DNA of 64,000 bases, taken from the NCBI RefSeq assembly GCF_014697625.1, contig NZ_JACJSG010000003.1:62001-126000 (forward strand). The letters run 5' to 3'. The position numbers were made by a program, and so were the translations under genes. Positions within the stretch are counted from its first letter, which is position 1. Each line of letters begins with the position of its first letter. This document shows, in pieces, positions 42,771 through 53,636 of the stretch. The notes below the pieces were generated by a model that saw only the letters and a program-made list of their open reading frames with translations, ran no database searches and was not told where the DNA came from. The DNA is from Anabaena azotica FACHB-119. GTDB taxonomy: Bacteria > Cyanobacteriota > Cyanobacteriia > Cyanobacteriales > Nostocaceae.

Positions 42771-45320
42771 ATGAAATTCCTCATCAAACAACACCGTTGG
42801 CTGTATGTGTGCTTGAGTATTTTCAGCTTGTGTCTAGCAGTGACGATGACATCTGTAAAAGCATCTGTGCAATTACCCACAAGCACCTGGAATGTGACAA
42901 TTGCCCAAGCTACCAACTCACTAGAACAGGGACGAAATTTCTACCATTCGGGACAATTTGCCCAAGCAGCTACAGCTTGGCAAGCGTCCGTACAATATTA
43001 TCGTAGCCAAGGCGATCGCATAAATGAAGCCCTGAGTTTAAACTACCTTTGCCTGGCACTACAGGAACTCAATCAATGGGAAACTGCCAAGCAGTCGATT
43101 GAACGTAGTTTACAGCTTTTGCAAACAATTCAACCTGCTGATGCGATTATTTGGGCGCAAGTACTCAATACTCAAGCGAAGTTACAACTACATCTTGGCA
43201 ATGGGGAAACTGCCCTTGCCAATTGGCAACAAGCGCAAAAATTCTACGAACAGGCGGGTGATATAATTGGTAGTTTGGGGACTCAGATTAATCAGGCACA
43301 AGCTTTACAAACTCTGGGATTTTATCGTCGTTCTCAACAACAATTGCAGACGCTAACCCAGAAATTGGCAGCAATGCCAGATTCAGAAGTTAAAGTTATT
43401 AGTTTGCGATCGCTAGGTTTAGCGCTACAAAAAATTGGCGATCGTCAAAATCAAGAGGTATTAGAGCAAAGTTTAGCTATAGCCCAGAAAATTGATGCTA
43501 AACCGCAATTAAGTTCTATTTTACTGGGTTTGGGCAAAAACGCTAGTAATTTACAAGACCCAGAAGCAGCTTTAGATTACTTTGAACAGGCTGAACAACT
43601 AGCCACCAATCCCGGTGATAGTTTACAAGGGCGGTTAGCTCGGTGGCAACTGTTCCTCGACTACGACAAACCAGATTATGCTGTATCCCTTGCGCCTCAA
43701 CTGCTGCAACAACTGCAAGAATTACCCCCCAGTCGTGATTCTCTTTACGCAGCTATAAATTTTGTCTCTACCCTCAACAAACAACCTAACTCTGGGCAAA
43801 TCCTACCTATCAAAGCACAGGCGCAACTCATGACCCTCACCGTCAAGTCTGCACAACAAATTCAAGATGCAGCCGCCGAAGCCTATGCTCTACATCAATG
43901 GGGACAACTCTATCGTCGCACCAAACAGTGGGCAGAAGCTCAAGAATTAGCCAAGAAATCCCTAAATATTGCCCGTGAAATTGCCGCAGACGATATCATT
44001 GCACAATCGGCATGGCTCTTAGGACAATTGTATCGACAACAAGGCGATCGCACCAAAGCCATTGCCGCCTACACAGAAGCCGTCAAAGCCTTAAAGGCGC
44101 TACGTTCTGATTTAGTGGCGGTGAACTCCGATGTGCAATTCTCTTTTCGGGAAAGTGTAGAACCTGTATACCGGGAATTGGTGGGTTTACTGCTTGATAA
44201 TCAACCAACTCAGGCTGAATTGATCCAGGCGCGTGAGTTAATTGAATCGCTGCAAGTCGCGGAACTCGATAACTTTTTTCGTGAAGCCTGTTTGGATAGA
44301 GCCAGACAAATTGACCAAGTTGACCCTACCGCCACAGTTATCTATCCTATTATCTTAAGCGATCGCCTAGCGGTGATTCTCTCCCAAGCCGGAAAACCTC
44401 TGCGTTATTATGCCACCCAAACATCTTCAGCTGAGATTAACCGCACTTTGGACAATTTGCTGGTAGCCTTCAACCCCGTCTCCGATGCCAAAGATAGACA
44501 GCGATTTTCGCAACAAATTTACAACTGGCTAATTCGTCCAGGGGAAATTGAGCAAGCCTTTCAAGATAGTAAAACTTTAGTTTTTGTTTTGGATGGAAAG
44601 TTACGTAACATTCCAATGGCGGCTTTGTATGACGGTAAGCAATATCTAATTGAAAAGTATGCCATTGCTTTGTCGCCTGGATTGCAACTAATGGCTACTC
44701 AATCATTGCAGCAAAACAAAATTAAAGCGATCGTTGCTGGTATCAGTCAATCTCGTGCTGGGTTTAGTGCCTTACCTGCGGTGGAATCAGAAGTGCAGCA
44801 GATTTCCCAAAAAGTCCCATCTTCCATGTTACTCAACCAGAAATTTACTAATAAAGCGTTGAGCGATCGCATAAAATCTACTCAAGCCAATGTCGTCCAC
44901 CTAGCCACCCACGGACAATTTAGCTCTCGTCTCGAAGATACATACCTACTTACCTGGGATGGACAAGTCAACGTCAAGGAACTAGCCGAACTGCTAAAAA
45001 ATCGTGGGAGTAATTCCTCACAACCTGTAGAACTGCTGGTACTGAGTGCTTGCGATACAGCCACAGGTGATGACCGCGCCGTCCTGGGATTAGCGGGTTT
45101 AGCTGTGAAATCCGGCGCAAGTTCCACCATCGCCACCCTCTGGCCAGTCAAAGATAAGGCAGCCGAAATGCTGATGATTCGCTTCTACGACCAATTACGC
45201 CAACCCAACAAGACTAAAGCCGAAGCATTACGACAAGCTCAAATCAACCTGATTCGTCAAACTGATTTCTATGACCCATTTTTTTGGTCAGCCTTTGTTT
45301 TGGTTGGCAATTGGCTTTAA
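42771..45320 (+). CDS. Secreted TPR-CHAT caspase-like protein
   Basis: 849 residues. An N-terminal signal peptide or anchor (LYVCLSIFSLCLAVTMTS) is followed by TPR repeats (about 45-470; e.g. GQFAQAATAWQASVQYYRSQGD) and a C-terminal CHAT domain (about 555-849). The CHAT catalytic dyad is visible as HLATHG (His at about 710) and LSACDT (Cys at about 758), with AVLGLAGLAVKSGASSTIATLWPV between core strands. CHAT proteases are relatives of caspases and separases. It is the first gene of a rightward group with DUF928, CHASE2-kinase, REC-kinase and a TPS exoprotein, an association seen in many cyanobacteria. Its substrate is unknown. Exported location is inferred from the N-terminus. Confidence 0.9.
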   Translation: MKFLIKQHRWLYVCLSIFSLCLAVTMTSVKASVQLPTSTWNVTIAQATNSLEQGRNFYHSGQFAQAATAWQASVQYYRSQGDRINEALSLNYLCLALQELNQWETAKQSIERSLQLLQTIQPADAIIWAQVLNTQAKLQLHLGNGETALANWQQAQKFYEQAGDIIGSLGTQINQAQALQTLGFYRRSQQQLQTLTQKLAAMPDSEVKVISLRSLGLALQKIGDRQNQEVLEQSLAIAQKIDAKPQLSSILLGLGKNASNLQDPEAALDYFEQAEQLATNPGDSLQGRLARWQLFLDYDKPDYAVSLAPQLLQQLQELPPSRDSLYAAINFVSTLNKQPNSGQILPIKAQAQLMTLTVKSAQQIQDAAAEAYALHQWGQLYRRTKQWAEAQELAKKSLNIAREIAADDIIAQSAWLLGQLYRQQGDRTKAIAAYTEAVKALKALRSDLVAVNSDVQFSFRESVEPVYRELVGLLLDNQPTQAELIQARELIESLQVAELDNFFREACLDRARQIDQVDPTATVIYPIILSDRLAVILSQAGKPLRYYATQTSSAEINRTLDNLLVAFNPVSDAKDRQRFSQQIYNWLIRPGEIEQAFQDSKTLVFVLDGKLRNIPMAALYDGKQYLIEKYAIALSPGLQLMATQSLQQNKIKAIVAGISQSRAGFSALPAVESEVQQISQKVPSSMLLNQKFTNKALSDRIKSTQANVVHLATHGQFSSRLEDTYLLTWDGQVNVKELAELLKNRGSNSSQPVELLVLSACDTATGDDRAVLGLAGLAVKSGASSTIATLWPVKDKAAEMLMIRFYDQLRQPNKTKAEALRQAQINLIRQTDFYDPFFWSAFVLVGNWL

Positions 45321-45623
45321 TTCAGTAACATTGCGTAGGTCAATTCCTAAAAATGTTATTTTCTTTATGGTATTTACGTGAAAAGTTGTTTATAAATGCT
45401 AATATACATCTCTTTTAACAGTGAACAGTGAACAGTAAACAGTTATCAGTTAAATAGGTTGGTGAAACACAACACCAATTGGTGGAAAGCGTATTTTGAC
45501 GCTTGTTTATCCCCCACCATACACCGTTAGAACTGATAACTGATAACTGATAACTGATAACTGATTTATTAGAGTTCTGGAACACAGTTTCAACAATGTA
45601 TTTGATATTACCATTAACCAGAA
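45321..45623. other. Spacer with two STRR arrays
   Basis: GTGAACAGTGAACAGTAAACAGTTATCAG (about 45420-45450) and AACTGATAACTGATAACTGAT (about 45532-45565) are complementary heptamer arrays that could pair. Between them is GGTGG...CCACC with unremarkable sequence. No gene seen. Confidence 0.65.
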
Positions 45624-46538
45624 ATGAAACATCGTTACTTAGCTAGTATCTTGAGTGTTGCAGCTCTGATGGCTAGTAGTATCTGGACTACTGCCTATGC
45701 AGTCACATTCACGCCACCTATCAATAACGGTGCGCCCAGACAAGCCACAGGCGGGGCTTCCCGTGGCAATATCTTTACCCCAGCTAAAGGCAATAGCGCC
45801 CCCAGACAAGCCACAGGCGGGGCTTCCCGTGGCAATATCTTTACCCCAGCTAAAGGCAATAGCGCCCCTAGACAAGCCACAGGCGGGGCTTCCCGTGGCA
45901 ATATCTTTACCCCAGCTAAAGGCAATAGCGCCCCCAGACAAGCCGCAGGCGGGGCTTCCCGCACAGGAACTTATGAATTACATCCAGGGACTGTAGCTGC
46001 AACAGGGCCAGCCGCCCTCATTGCCCTTTTGCCACAAAGTTTTTATGGCACTACAGTTTTAGAACGTCCTACAGTTATGGCGTATATCCCTGCTACGAAT
46101 GCAGAAGAAGCTGTGTTTAGTATCAAGGATGAAGCTGGTAATATGCAGCATCAAATGACCATTCCGGTAGCTGGGAAATCAGGAGTAATGGCTGTAGAAT
46201 TGCCCGCCAATGCACCTGCTTTAGCTGTTGGCAAAAATTACCAATGGTTCTTAGCTTTGAAAGTGGATGGACAACTCAGCCCCAGTACACCTTACGTAGA
46301 CGGTTGGATTCAGCGTATCCAACCTAACGCGGAAGTAAATACGGCTATGCAGCAAAAAGATGCTCTCAAGCTAGCAACTGCTTTGGGTAAAAATGGGGTG
46401 TGGTATGACTGCGTAGCTACATTAGCAGCAGTTCAAGCCGCCCAGCCTCAGAATGCAACCATCGTCAAGCAATGGCAAGAACTACTTTCCTCAGTTAGCT
46501 TGAAGGATATTGCTACCGTTCCTGTAGTAGCAAATTAA
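45624..46538 (+). CDS. Secreted DUF928 protein with in-frame 66-bp repeats
   Basis: 304 residues. Signal peptide 1-26 (LASILSVAALMASSIWTTAYA). Residues 38 to about 113 consist of three exact-length 22-residue repeats (PRQATGGASRGNIFTPAKGNSA) and a partial fourth. The DUF928 domain follows (about 120-300; FYGTTVLERPTVMAYIPA, YQWFLALKVDGQLSPSTPYVDGWIQRI). DUF928 is a cyanobacterial secreted domain often beside CHAT and CHASE2 genes; its function is unknown. The repeat DNA keeps other frames open too because the unit is a multiple of three. Repeat number probably varies among strains. Confidence 0.88.
   Translation: MKHRYLASILSVAALMASSIWTTAYAVTFTPPINNGAPRQATGGASRGNIFTPAKGNSAPRQATGGASRGNIFTPAKGNSAPRQATGGASRGNIFTPAKGNSAPRQAAGGASRTGTYELHPGTVAATGPAALIALLPQSFYGTTVLERPTVMAYIPATNAEEAVFSIKDEAGNMQHQMTIPVAGKSGVMAVELPANAPALAVGKNYQWFLALKVDGQLSPSTPYVDGWIQRIQPNAEVNTAMQQKDALKLATALGKNGVWYDCVATLAAVQAAQPQNATIVKQWQELLSSVSLKDIATVPVVAN
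45735..45962 (+). repeat. 66-bp coding tandem repeat, 3.5 copies
   Basis: Units 45735-45800, 45801-45866, 45867-45932 and a partial 45933-45962. The units are nearly identical; differences are a C/T in the first codon and ACA to GCA in the last copy. Near identity points to recent expansion or homogenisation. Confidence 0.9.
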
Positions 46539-46545
46539 ACAGCCC

Positions 46546-46782
46546 TGGGGGGTAGGGGTGTAAGGGTGTAGGGGTGTAGGGGTGTAAGGGTGTAAGGGTG
46601 TAGGGGTGTAGGGGTGTAGGGGTGTAGGGGTGTAAGGGTGTAAGGGTATAAGGGTTTTGAAGACCTAAACTCCTAAACTTCTATACCCCCATACCCCCAT
46701 ACCCATAAACCCCCATACCCCCATACCCATAAACCCCCATACCCCCATACCCATAAACCCCCATACCCCTACACCCATAGCA
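46546..46782. repeat. Opposed 8-bp-type repeats GGGGTGTA and CCCCATAC
   Basis: 46546-46655 has about a dozen GGGGTGTA/AGGGTGTA octamers. 46683-46780 has CCCCATAC and ACCCATAAAC units on the complementary phase. The two tracts can pair over most of their length around a short loop. The next gene begins 4 bp after the right tract, so its translation start sits at the foot of the potential hairpin. Confidence 0.85.
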
Positions 46783-46785
46783 AAT

Positions 46786-49536
46786 ATGTGGCGCAAACTC
46801 CAAGCTTTCATAAAACGCAATCGCAGCATTTTAATTATTACTCCCATTGTGGCTGTGACAGTGATTGTTGGGCAATCATGGGGGTTTTTTAATTTACTGG
46901 AATGGAGACTACGCGATCAATGGGTGCGTCAGCGAGGATCTGAGGCGATCGCCGATGAAGTGATCATTGTCACAATTGATGAAAAAGATATTCAATCGGT
47001 GGGTAAATGGCCTGTTCCCGATTGGTCGTTAGCAAAGTTACTGACTAAAATTAAACAACAGCAACCCCGTGTTATCGGTTTGGATTTGTATCGGGATTTG
47101 CCAGAAAGCCGGGGATATGAGGAACTGGTAGAAGTTTTTCGGACTACTCCTAATTTAATAGGTGTTGAGAAAATTACTGGTGAGCGTGTCAATCCTCCAC
47201 CAGAACTAAAAAAACGCGAACAAGTGGGTTTAGCTGATTTGGTGTTAGATGGCGATCGCTTTGTGCGTCGCGCTTTACTCACGGCGGAAGATGTGGAAGA
47301 CCAGGGTAAAATCAAGGCGGGATTAGCGGCTTTAGTAGCCCTCAAATATCTAGAAGCAGAAAAAATCACCCTTGAATCTGTTGATGAGAAGCAACAGAAA
47401 TTTCGTTTGGGTAAAGCAACCTACGTTCCGCTTAAACATGAGGATGCAGGTTATACAGAAGCTGATTTGGGCGGCTATCAAATTCTCCTCAATTGGCATG
47501 GTTCAGAAGCAGCCTTTCGCACAGTTGCCATGCGCGATGTGTTGGCGGGTAAAATGCCCAGAGATTTGCTGCGCGATCGCATGGTATTTATCGGCTCAAC
47601 AGCCTCCAGCACTAACGATTTTTTCAGCACCCCTTTTTCTGCTGGGCTATCCGCCCAAAGACCTACCCCAGGTGTAGTAATTCATGCCAATATCGCCCTG
47701 CAACTGGTGCGAGGCGCAAAAACTGGCAAAACCAACCTCCAGGGGATTTCTGGGTTACAGACTTCATACTGGATCATTTTGTGGAGTGTAATTGGTGCGG
47801 TGGGTAGTTGGTGCTTAGGTAGTACCCGTTACCAACGCCAGATTCCCGGCGGTAAAATTCTCTGGGCTAGCATGGCGATAACTGGGGGATTCCTTGGGGC
47901 TAGCTATGGGCTGTTTTTAGCTGGTGTTTTGATACCAGTCACACCCGCCTTAGCTGCATTTTTGGGTAGCGTTATCGCCACAACCAACGCCTATAAACAG
48001 CAGAAGTTAGAAGTTGCCAACGCCCAACTACTAGATTATTCCAAAACCCTAGAGTTAAAAGTTCAAGAACGAACTCAGCAACTGATGGAAGCCAAACAAG
48101 CTGCTGATGCTGCTAACCAAGCCAAAAGCGAGTTTCTGGCTAATATGAGTCATGAACTACGCACACCGCTTAACGCCATCTTGGGTTTTGCTCAGGTGTT
48201 AGAAGCATCACCAAAAATGAGTGAGAAAAACCAGCAAAGAGTGAAAATCATCCACCAAAGCGGCTCCCATCTCCTGATGCTAATTAATGACATTCTTGAT
48301 TTGTCAAAAATAGAAGCCCGTAAATTAGACTTGGTGACGACGGTTGTATATTTACCTAACTTCCTCCAGGGAATTACGGAAATTTGCGGTATCCGAGCCG
48401 AAGAGAAAGGAATTAGGTTTGAAACTTATATAAGCGATCGCCTACCACCAGCCGTTGAAGTAGACGAAAAGCGCCTCCGACAAGTCCTCATTAACCTATT
48501 AGGTAACGCCATCAAGTTCACAGACAAAGGTAGCGTCACACTCAAAGTAGAACTACTAGACACCGAACCCAATCCCCAGTCCACTAAAATCCGCTTCCAA
48601 ATCGAAGACACCGGGATAGGAATGTCCCGACAGCAACTAGAAAAGATATTTTTACCCTTTGAACAAGTAGGTTCAGCACAACAGCGTTCTCAAGGTACTG
48701 GCTTAGGCTTGGCTATTAGTCAAAGAATCGCCGCCTTGATGGGGAGTGAAATTCAAGTACAGAGTCAACCTGGAGAAGGTAGTTTATTTTGGCTAGATTT
48801 ACAGTTATCAATCCCACTTTCTCATGACTGGCAGAATGTAGATGCTTCCCCCTTGCCAACCCACCAGAAAATCATCGGTATTCAAGGTAATGCGCCGCAA
48901 ATTTTGATTGTCGATGATGATGATCACCATTGTGCGATTTTGAGTAGCCTGTTGCAGGAAGTTGGTTGTCGCACCTTGGAAGCCAACGATGGCGAACAGG
49001 GATTGAAAATGGCGATCGCCAACCACCCAGATATCATCCTGCTAGATTTGGCTATGTCTAATATGGATGGGTTTGAGTTTATGGTTCATCTACAAAAGCA
49101 TCCACTAAGCGATGCTATTCCCATCATTGTTTCTAGTGCTAACGTCTTTGAGGAAAATCGTCAGCGTAGTTTGCAAGCAGGCGCAACCGCATTTATCCCA
49201 AAACCCCTGAATAGGGAAGAACTACTCAATGCTATACGTTCAGCACTGAAATTGAACTGGATTTATGCTCCATCCACACCACCCCCATCCTCGCCTCAAA
49301 CTCAGACACCTGAGAGTGAATGGGTTATACCATCCCAAGAAATTTTGCAACAACTATATCACTTGGCCATGATGGGAGATATTCAGGCGATCGAGGGAAC
49401 TATAAAAGAGCTAACTCAAACAAACACTCAATTAACTGCTTTTGCAGCCGAGTTGAGCAAATTTACTGCTAATTTCCAGACAGCAAAAATCCGTAAGTTC
49501 CTAAAATCCCATATCACAAAGGAGTTACAAAAATGA
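46786..49536 (+). CDS. CHASE2-domain hybrid sensor histidine kinase
   Basis: 916 residues. A first membrane segment (about 15-35), an extracytoplasmic CHASE2 domain (about 36-320, with [15 protein letters not shown] and [12 protein letters not shown]), and three further membrane segments (about 328-400). Then HisKA with [11 protein letters not shown] (His about 454), HATPase with [20 protein letters not shown] and GTGLGLAIS, a receiver domain (about 705-825; phospho-acceptor in ILLDLAM) and a C-terminal 90-residue helical tail. It probably senses an external signal and passes phosphate via its own receiver. It overlaps the next gene by 4 bp (ATGA). No good ribosome site is visible because repeat DNA abuts the start. 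Confidence 0.92.
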   Translation: MWRKLQAFIKRNRSILIITPIVAVTVIVGQSWGFFNLLEWRLRDQWVRQRGSEAIADEVIIVTIDEKDIQSVGKWPVPDWSLAKLLTKIKQQQPRVIGLDLYRDLPESRGYEELVEVFRTTPNLIGVEKITGERVNPPPELKKREQVGLADLVLDGDRFVRRALLTAEDVEDQGKIKAGLAALVALKYLEAEKITLESVDEKQQKFRLGKATYVPLKHEDAGYTEADLGGYQILLNWHGSEAAFRTVAMRDVLAGKMPRDLLRDRMVFIGSTASSTNDFFSTPFSAGLSAQRPTPGVVIHANIALQLVRGAKTGKTNLQGISGLQTSYWIILWSVIGAVGSWCLGSTRYQRQIPGGKILWASMAITGGFLGASYGLFLAGVLIPVTPALAAFLGSVIATTNAYKQQKLEVANAQLLDYSKTLELKVQERTQQLMEAKQAADAANQAKSEFLANMSHELRTPLNAILGFAQVLEASPKMSEKNQQRVKIIHQSGSHLLMLINDILDLSKIEARKLDLVTTVVYLPNFLQGITEICGIRAEEKGIRFETYISDRLPPAVEVDEKRLRQVLINLLGNAIKFTDKGSVTLKVELLDTEPNPQSTKIRFQIEDTGIGMSRQQLEKIFLPFEQVGSAQQRSQGTGLGLAISQRIAALMGSEIQVQSQPGEGSLFWLDLQLSIPLSHDWQNVDASPLPTHQKIIGIQGNAPQILIVDDDDHHCAILSSLLQEVGCRTLEANDGEQGLKMAIANHPDIILLDLAMSNMDGFEFMVHLQKHPLSDAIPIIVSSANVFEENRQRSLQAGATAFIPKPLNREELLNAIRSALKLNWIYAPSTPPPSSPQTQTPESEWVIPSQEILQQLYHLAMMGDIQAIEGTIKELTQTNTQLTAFAAELSKFTANFQTAKIRKFLKSHITKELQK

Positions 49537-50834
49537 CTAGACCAGTGCATATCCTTTTGGTAGATGATAATCCGAATAATCTCAAGGTGCTATCAGAAGC
49601 GATTCAGGGATATGGCTGGAAAGCACTGATGGCTACAGATGGCGAATCAGCGATCGAGCAGACAGAATATGCCAATCCCGATCTGATTCTGCTTGATGTA
49701 ATGATGCCGGGTATCGATGGATTTGAAACTTGTCGGCGGTTAAAAGTAAATCCAATTACAGAAAATATTCCAGTTATTTTTATGACTGCCTTAGCTGAAG
49801 CCAAAGACAAGGTAAGGGGATTGGAAATGGGTGCAGTTGATTATATTACCAAACCCTTCCAACAAGAAGAAGTAATTGCCCGATTAAAATTACATTTAAA
49901 AATCTCCCATCTCACCCGCACATTAGAAGAATCTGTACAAAAACGCACCGCAGAATTAACCCAGTCTCTACAACAATTAAAACAAACGCAACTCCAATTA
50001 ATTCAAAGTGAAAAAATGTCGATCCTTGGACAATTGGTAGCAGGAATTGGGCATGAAATTAATAACCCCATCGGCTTTATTGCTGGTAGTTTATCCCATA
50101 TAGAAGAATATACAAAGGGTCTGCTGGAATTAATAGATTTACAACAGCAGAAATTACCAGAATCAGACCCAGAAATTGAGGATTTAATTGCCGAAATTGA
50201 TTTAGAATATATCCATGAGGATTTACCTAAATTAATTAAATCAATGAACCAGGGAATTAACCGACTCAAGGACATTAGCCTATCATTGAGAACCTTTGCT
50301 CGTGCCGATATCGCATCTCAGGTAGAGTTTCAAATTCATGAAGGAATTGATAGCACTTTGATGTTATTAAAGCATCGCCTGAAAGGGGAAGGTAATAGCC
50401 CTGAAATCAAAGTTGTCAAAGAGTATGGGAATTTACCGCCAATCAGTTGCTATCCAGGGCAACTTAACCAGGTATTCATGAATATAGTTGCTAATGCCAT
50501 TGATGCTTTTGATGAACCCAAATACGAGAATTATCAGGAGATAATTGCACCTAATCAACCTACTATCCATATCACCACATCAGTAGATTCTCAACGAGAA
50601 AACGTGACAATTTGTATTCAAGATAACGGCTGTGGTATGCCGTTAGAAGTGCAAGCTCGAATTTTTGAGCAATCTTTTACGACAAAGCCTGTAGGTAAAG
50701 GTACAGGATTAGGATTAGCAATTAGTTACGAAATTATTGTTAATAAACATTCCGGACAGATTAGCTGTTCATCAACCCCTGGCGTGGGAACGCAGTTTAT
50801 GATTAGTTTGCCAATTACAGCAGATTTCAGCTGA
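49533..50834 (+). CDS. Receiver-histidine kinase (REC-HK)
   Basis: 433 residues. N-terminal receiver (about 5-125; [21 protein letters not shown] with phospho-acceptor Asp, TKPF), a coiled-coil linker (about 125-165), a dimerisation/phospho-acceptor region with [14 protein letters not shown] (His about 174), and a HATPase domain with [16 protein letters not shown] and [11 protein letters not shown]. It starts within the last codons of the CHASE2 kinase, so the two are translationally coupled and are likely to form a phosphorelay. No membrane segment, so it is cytoplasmic. Output (DNA binding or other) is not within this protein. Confidence 0.92.
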   Translation: MTRPVHILLVDDNPNNLKVLSEAIQGYGWKALMATDGESAIEQTEYANPDLILLDVMMPGIDGFETCRRLKVNPITENIPVIFMTALAEAKDKVRGLEMGAVDYITKPFQQEEVIARLKLHLKISHLTRTLEESVQKRTAELTQSLQQLKQTQLQLIQSEKMSILGQLVAGIGHEINNPIGFIAGSLSHIEEYTKGLLELIDLQQQKLPESDPEIEDLIAEIDLEYIHEDLPKLIKSMNQGINRLKDISLSLRTFARADIASQVEFQIHEGIDSTLMLLKHRLKGEGNSPEIKVVKEYGNLPPISCYPGQLNQVFMNIVANAIDAFDEPKYENYQEIIAPNQPTIHITTSVDSQRENVTICIQDNGCGMPLEVQARIFEQSFTTKPVGKGTGLGLAISYEIIVNKHSGQISCSSTPGVGTQFMISLPITADFS

Positions 50835-50990
50835 AGAAGGTACAAATTTTCAGAACAAAGCCATATAAAAAAAGCCTTTTAAACCAGTACCCAGTACCCA
50901 GATGTAATTCTCAGTGCTAATGATTCCTAATGTTAGGTATCAGGGGATTTGCGGGAAGACTAAGTATTAGGTATATGTGGAGATTGGGAG

Positions 50991-53486
50991 ATGCAGAAAC
51001 CCTCTACCTTATTGGGTTGGTTCAACAGCGTAGGCATATTGAGACATTGCTTATTGCTATCGTTAGGAACGGTATGCTTGTGGTGTCACGGTGCTAAAGC
51101 CGATATTATTTCCGATCGCACAGTTAATACTACCGTTACCCAAAATGGCGATCGCTTCACCATTACCGATGGCACTCGTGTCGGAAACAATCTCTTCCAC
51201 AGTTTCAGCCAATTCTCCATTAAGAGCCAAGGCTCGGCAGTCTTCAACAACGCCACAGATATCCAAAACATCTTCAGCCGTGTCACAGGCGGTAACATAT
51301 CCGATATTGATGGCTTAATTCAAGCTAATGGCAGTGCCAATCTATTTTTACTCAATCCCGCAGGCATCCTGTTTCGCTCCCATGCCAAGTTAGATATCGG
51401 TGGCTCATTTGTGGGTAGCACAGCCAATAGCATCAAGTTTGCCGATGGTGCAGAATTTGGTATTTCCCCCACCTCTGGCGCACCAATACTCACCCTAGCC
51501 GTACCGATGGGGTTACAGTTTGGCACAACCCCAAAACCGATTCAGGTCGAGGGTACAGGACATAACTTAAAACTAGTTAATTCAGCCAATCCAACTTACT
51601 CACCTATTGATCCACAAAGCAATCTGACCGCAACACAGCTAGGAGTAAAACCAGGAAAAACCTTAGCCTTGATTGGTGGGGATATCAGTTTAGTGGGAGG
51701 TAATCTCAAAGCCACAAGCGGACGCATCGAGTTAGGCAGCGTTGGTGCTGGAACCGTCAGCTTTGAGGGTGGGACATTTAACTATGACAATGTGCAGAGT
51801 TTTCGAGATATTCGCTTGTCCCAACAAGCCTTAGCTGATGCTAGTGGTTTTGGTGGCGGAGCAATTCAAATGCAGGGAGCGCAAGTCAGTTTAACTGATG
51901 GGTCAGTTGCTTTAATCCAAAACTTGGGTTCGCAATCTTCTGGAGGTATTAACATCAAAGCGGCTGAATTGTTTGAGGCGATGGGAACTGATGCTAATGG
52001 TTTGATCATCAGCGGCTTGCGGAATGAAACCTTGGCTGCTGGTAATAATGGGGATATTACAGTTACGACTAGACAGTTAGTATTGGAGCAGGGGGGAGGA
52101 ATTATTACTTCCACCTATGATTCGGGTAAATCCGGCAATATTACCATAAACGTTAGTGATTCATTGAAATTAATTGGTTTTGCACCAGTTAACCTCATTG
52201 CCAGTTCCATTTCTACTGCCACCTACAATGTTGGCTCGGCTGGAGATATCAATATATCAACTAGACAGTTAACTGTTGTGAATAGTGGAATAATTAGTGC
52301 TGGCAGCTTGGGTATTGGTGCGGCGGGAAATGTAGCTGTCAAGGCAACTGAGTTAATAGAATTAGATGGATTTATACCGGGATTATTTGTCCCCAGTTCA
52401 ATTAGTTCTATTAGTTTTGCTACAGGCAATGCTGGCAATGTGCAAATAGATACGACTCGACTCATCATCAGCAATGGAGGCAGAGTTGATTCCTCTACAT
52501 TTGCGAGTGGCAATGGTGGTAATTTAGTAATTAATGCTACTGACTCAATTGAAGTCAGGGGTAATGTGCCAGGTTCCCGCAATCCCAGCCTCATTAGTTC
52601 CTCTGCCAGTATTTTAGATGAATCATTGCGTCAACAGTTTAAACTTCCAGATGCACCCACTGGAGACTCTGGTAGCCTCACAATTAATACAGACAAATTA
52701 ACTGTTAGCGATGGTGCATTAATCAATGTCCAGAATGAGGGAAGCGGTAATGCTGGGGTATTACGCATCAACGCTGATTCTATTTTTCTCAACAATCGTG
52801 GTAGGATTACAGCTTCGGCACAGTCTGGTGAGGGTGGTGATCTCAACTTGCAGGTGCAAAATACTATAATTATGCGACAGGGTAGCCAGATATCAAGCGA
52901 AGCAGGCGGGACAGGTAATGGCGGCAATTTGAATATCAACGCACCCTTCATCATTGGTTTAGAAAATAGTGACATTATCGCTAATGCCTTCCAAGGCAAT
53001 GGCGGGAAAATTCAACTGACTACTAAAGGCATCTTTGGACTGGAGTATCGTCCCCAACTTACCCCGGAAAACGATATCACCGCCAGTTCCCAATTTGGGG
53101 TAAGTGGTGAGGTGCAAATCAATAATATTGGTCTTGATCCTAACTCTGGTTTAGTTGAACTACCAGCAAATGTCACAGACCCATCGCAGCAAATTTCTAC
53201 AGGCTGCGCGGATAGTCAAGGTAGTAGTTTTGTGGCTACAGGACGGGGTGGAATCCCACAAAATCCCTATCTGTCGGTGGGGAGCGATCGCCATTGGTCT
53301 GATACCCGCGACATCAGTACATTCCGCAGGACTGGCAACTTGACTACCCAAACAACCACATCACCACAACTGCCCATCCAAGCCACATCTTGGCATCGTA
53401 ACGCTCAGGGCAAAATTGAGTTAGTCGCAACCTCATCTTCTAGGAATGTGCAGACTTTAACTTGTGCGGCGGTTCCTAAGAGTTAA
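50991..53486 (+). CDS. Two-partner secretion exoprotein (filamentous-haemagglutinin N-terminal domain)
   Basis: 831 residues. Signal peptide (LLLSLGTVCLWCHGAKA, about 22-38), then a TPS domain (about 39-290) with NLFHSFSQFSIKSQGSAVFNN, NIFSRVTGGNISDIDGLI and NLFLLNPAGILF, the family hallmarks. The middle consists of glycine/serine-rich beta-helix repeats (GNGGNLVINATDSIEV-type). The C-terminus has the cyanobacterial motif GCADSQGSSFVATGRGGIPQ. It is secreted through an FhaC/ShlB outer-membrane partner; no such gene is in the window, so it is an orphan TpsA. It follows the kinase pair by 156 bp on the same strand and may be their output or simply a neighbour. Confidence 0.9.
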   Translation: MQKPSTLLGWFNSVGILRHCLLLSLGTVCLWCHGAKADIISDRTVNTTVTQNGDRFTITDGTRVGNNLFHSFSQFSIKSQGSAVFNNATDIQNIFSRVTGGNISDIDGLIQANGSANLFLLNPAGILFRSHAKLDIGGSFVGSTANSIKFADGAEFGISPTSGAPILTLAVPMGLQFGTTPKPIQVEGTGHNLKLVNSANPTYSPIDPQSNLTATQLGVKPGKTLALIGGDISLVGGNLKATSGRIELGSVGAGTVSFEGGTFNYDNVQSFRDIRLSQQALADASGFGGGAIQMQGAQVSLTDGSVALIQNLGSQSSGGINIKAAELFEAMGTDANGLIISGLRNETLAAGNNGDITVTTRQLVLEQGGGIITSTYDSGKSGNITINVSDSLKLIGFAPVNLIASSISTATYNVGSAGDINISTRQLTVVNSGIISAGSLGIGAAGNVAVKATELIELDGFIPGLFVPSSISSISFATGNAGNVQIDTTRLIISNGGRVDSSTFASGNGGNLVINATDSIEVRGNVPGSRNPSLISSSASILDESLRQQFKLPDAPTGDSGSLTINTDKLTVSDGALINVQNEGSGNAGVLRINADSIFLNNRGRITASAQSGEGGDLNLQVQNTIIMRQGSQISSEAGGTGNGGNLNINAPFIIGLENSDIIANAFQGNGGKIQLTTKGIFGLEYRPQLTPENDITASSQFGVSGEVQINNIGLDPNSGLVELPANVTDPSQQISTGCADSQGSSFVATGRGGIPQNPYLSVGSDRHWSDTRDISTFRRTGNLTTQTTTSPQLPIQATSWHRNAQGKIELVATSSSRNVQTLTCAAVPKS

Positions 53487-53636
53487 TTTGCCGGAATTAG
53501 TAAGGCCCCTACAGATAATCGATTTGTTGCCAAGATTTTTTGCCTCAGTATAACTTTTTGTCATAAACCATTTACTCGAATAGCCACAGAGTGATAAATT
53601 AGAACGTTTGGATTTTTGAAACATAGCCAAACAACC

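Noticed and set aside
45639..45964. Two minus-strand frames of 89-100 residues with repeated motifs
   Set aside because: They are antisense to the 66-bp repeat of the DUF928 gene, open only because the unit is a multiple of three.
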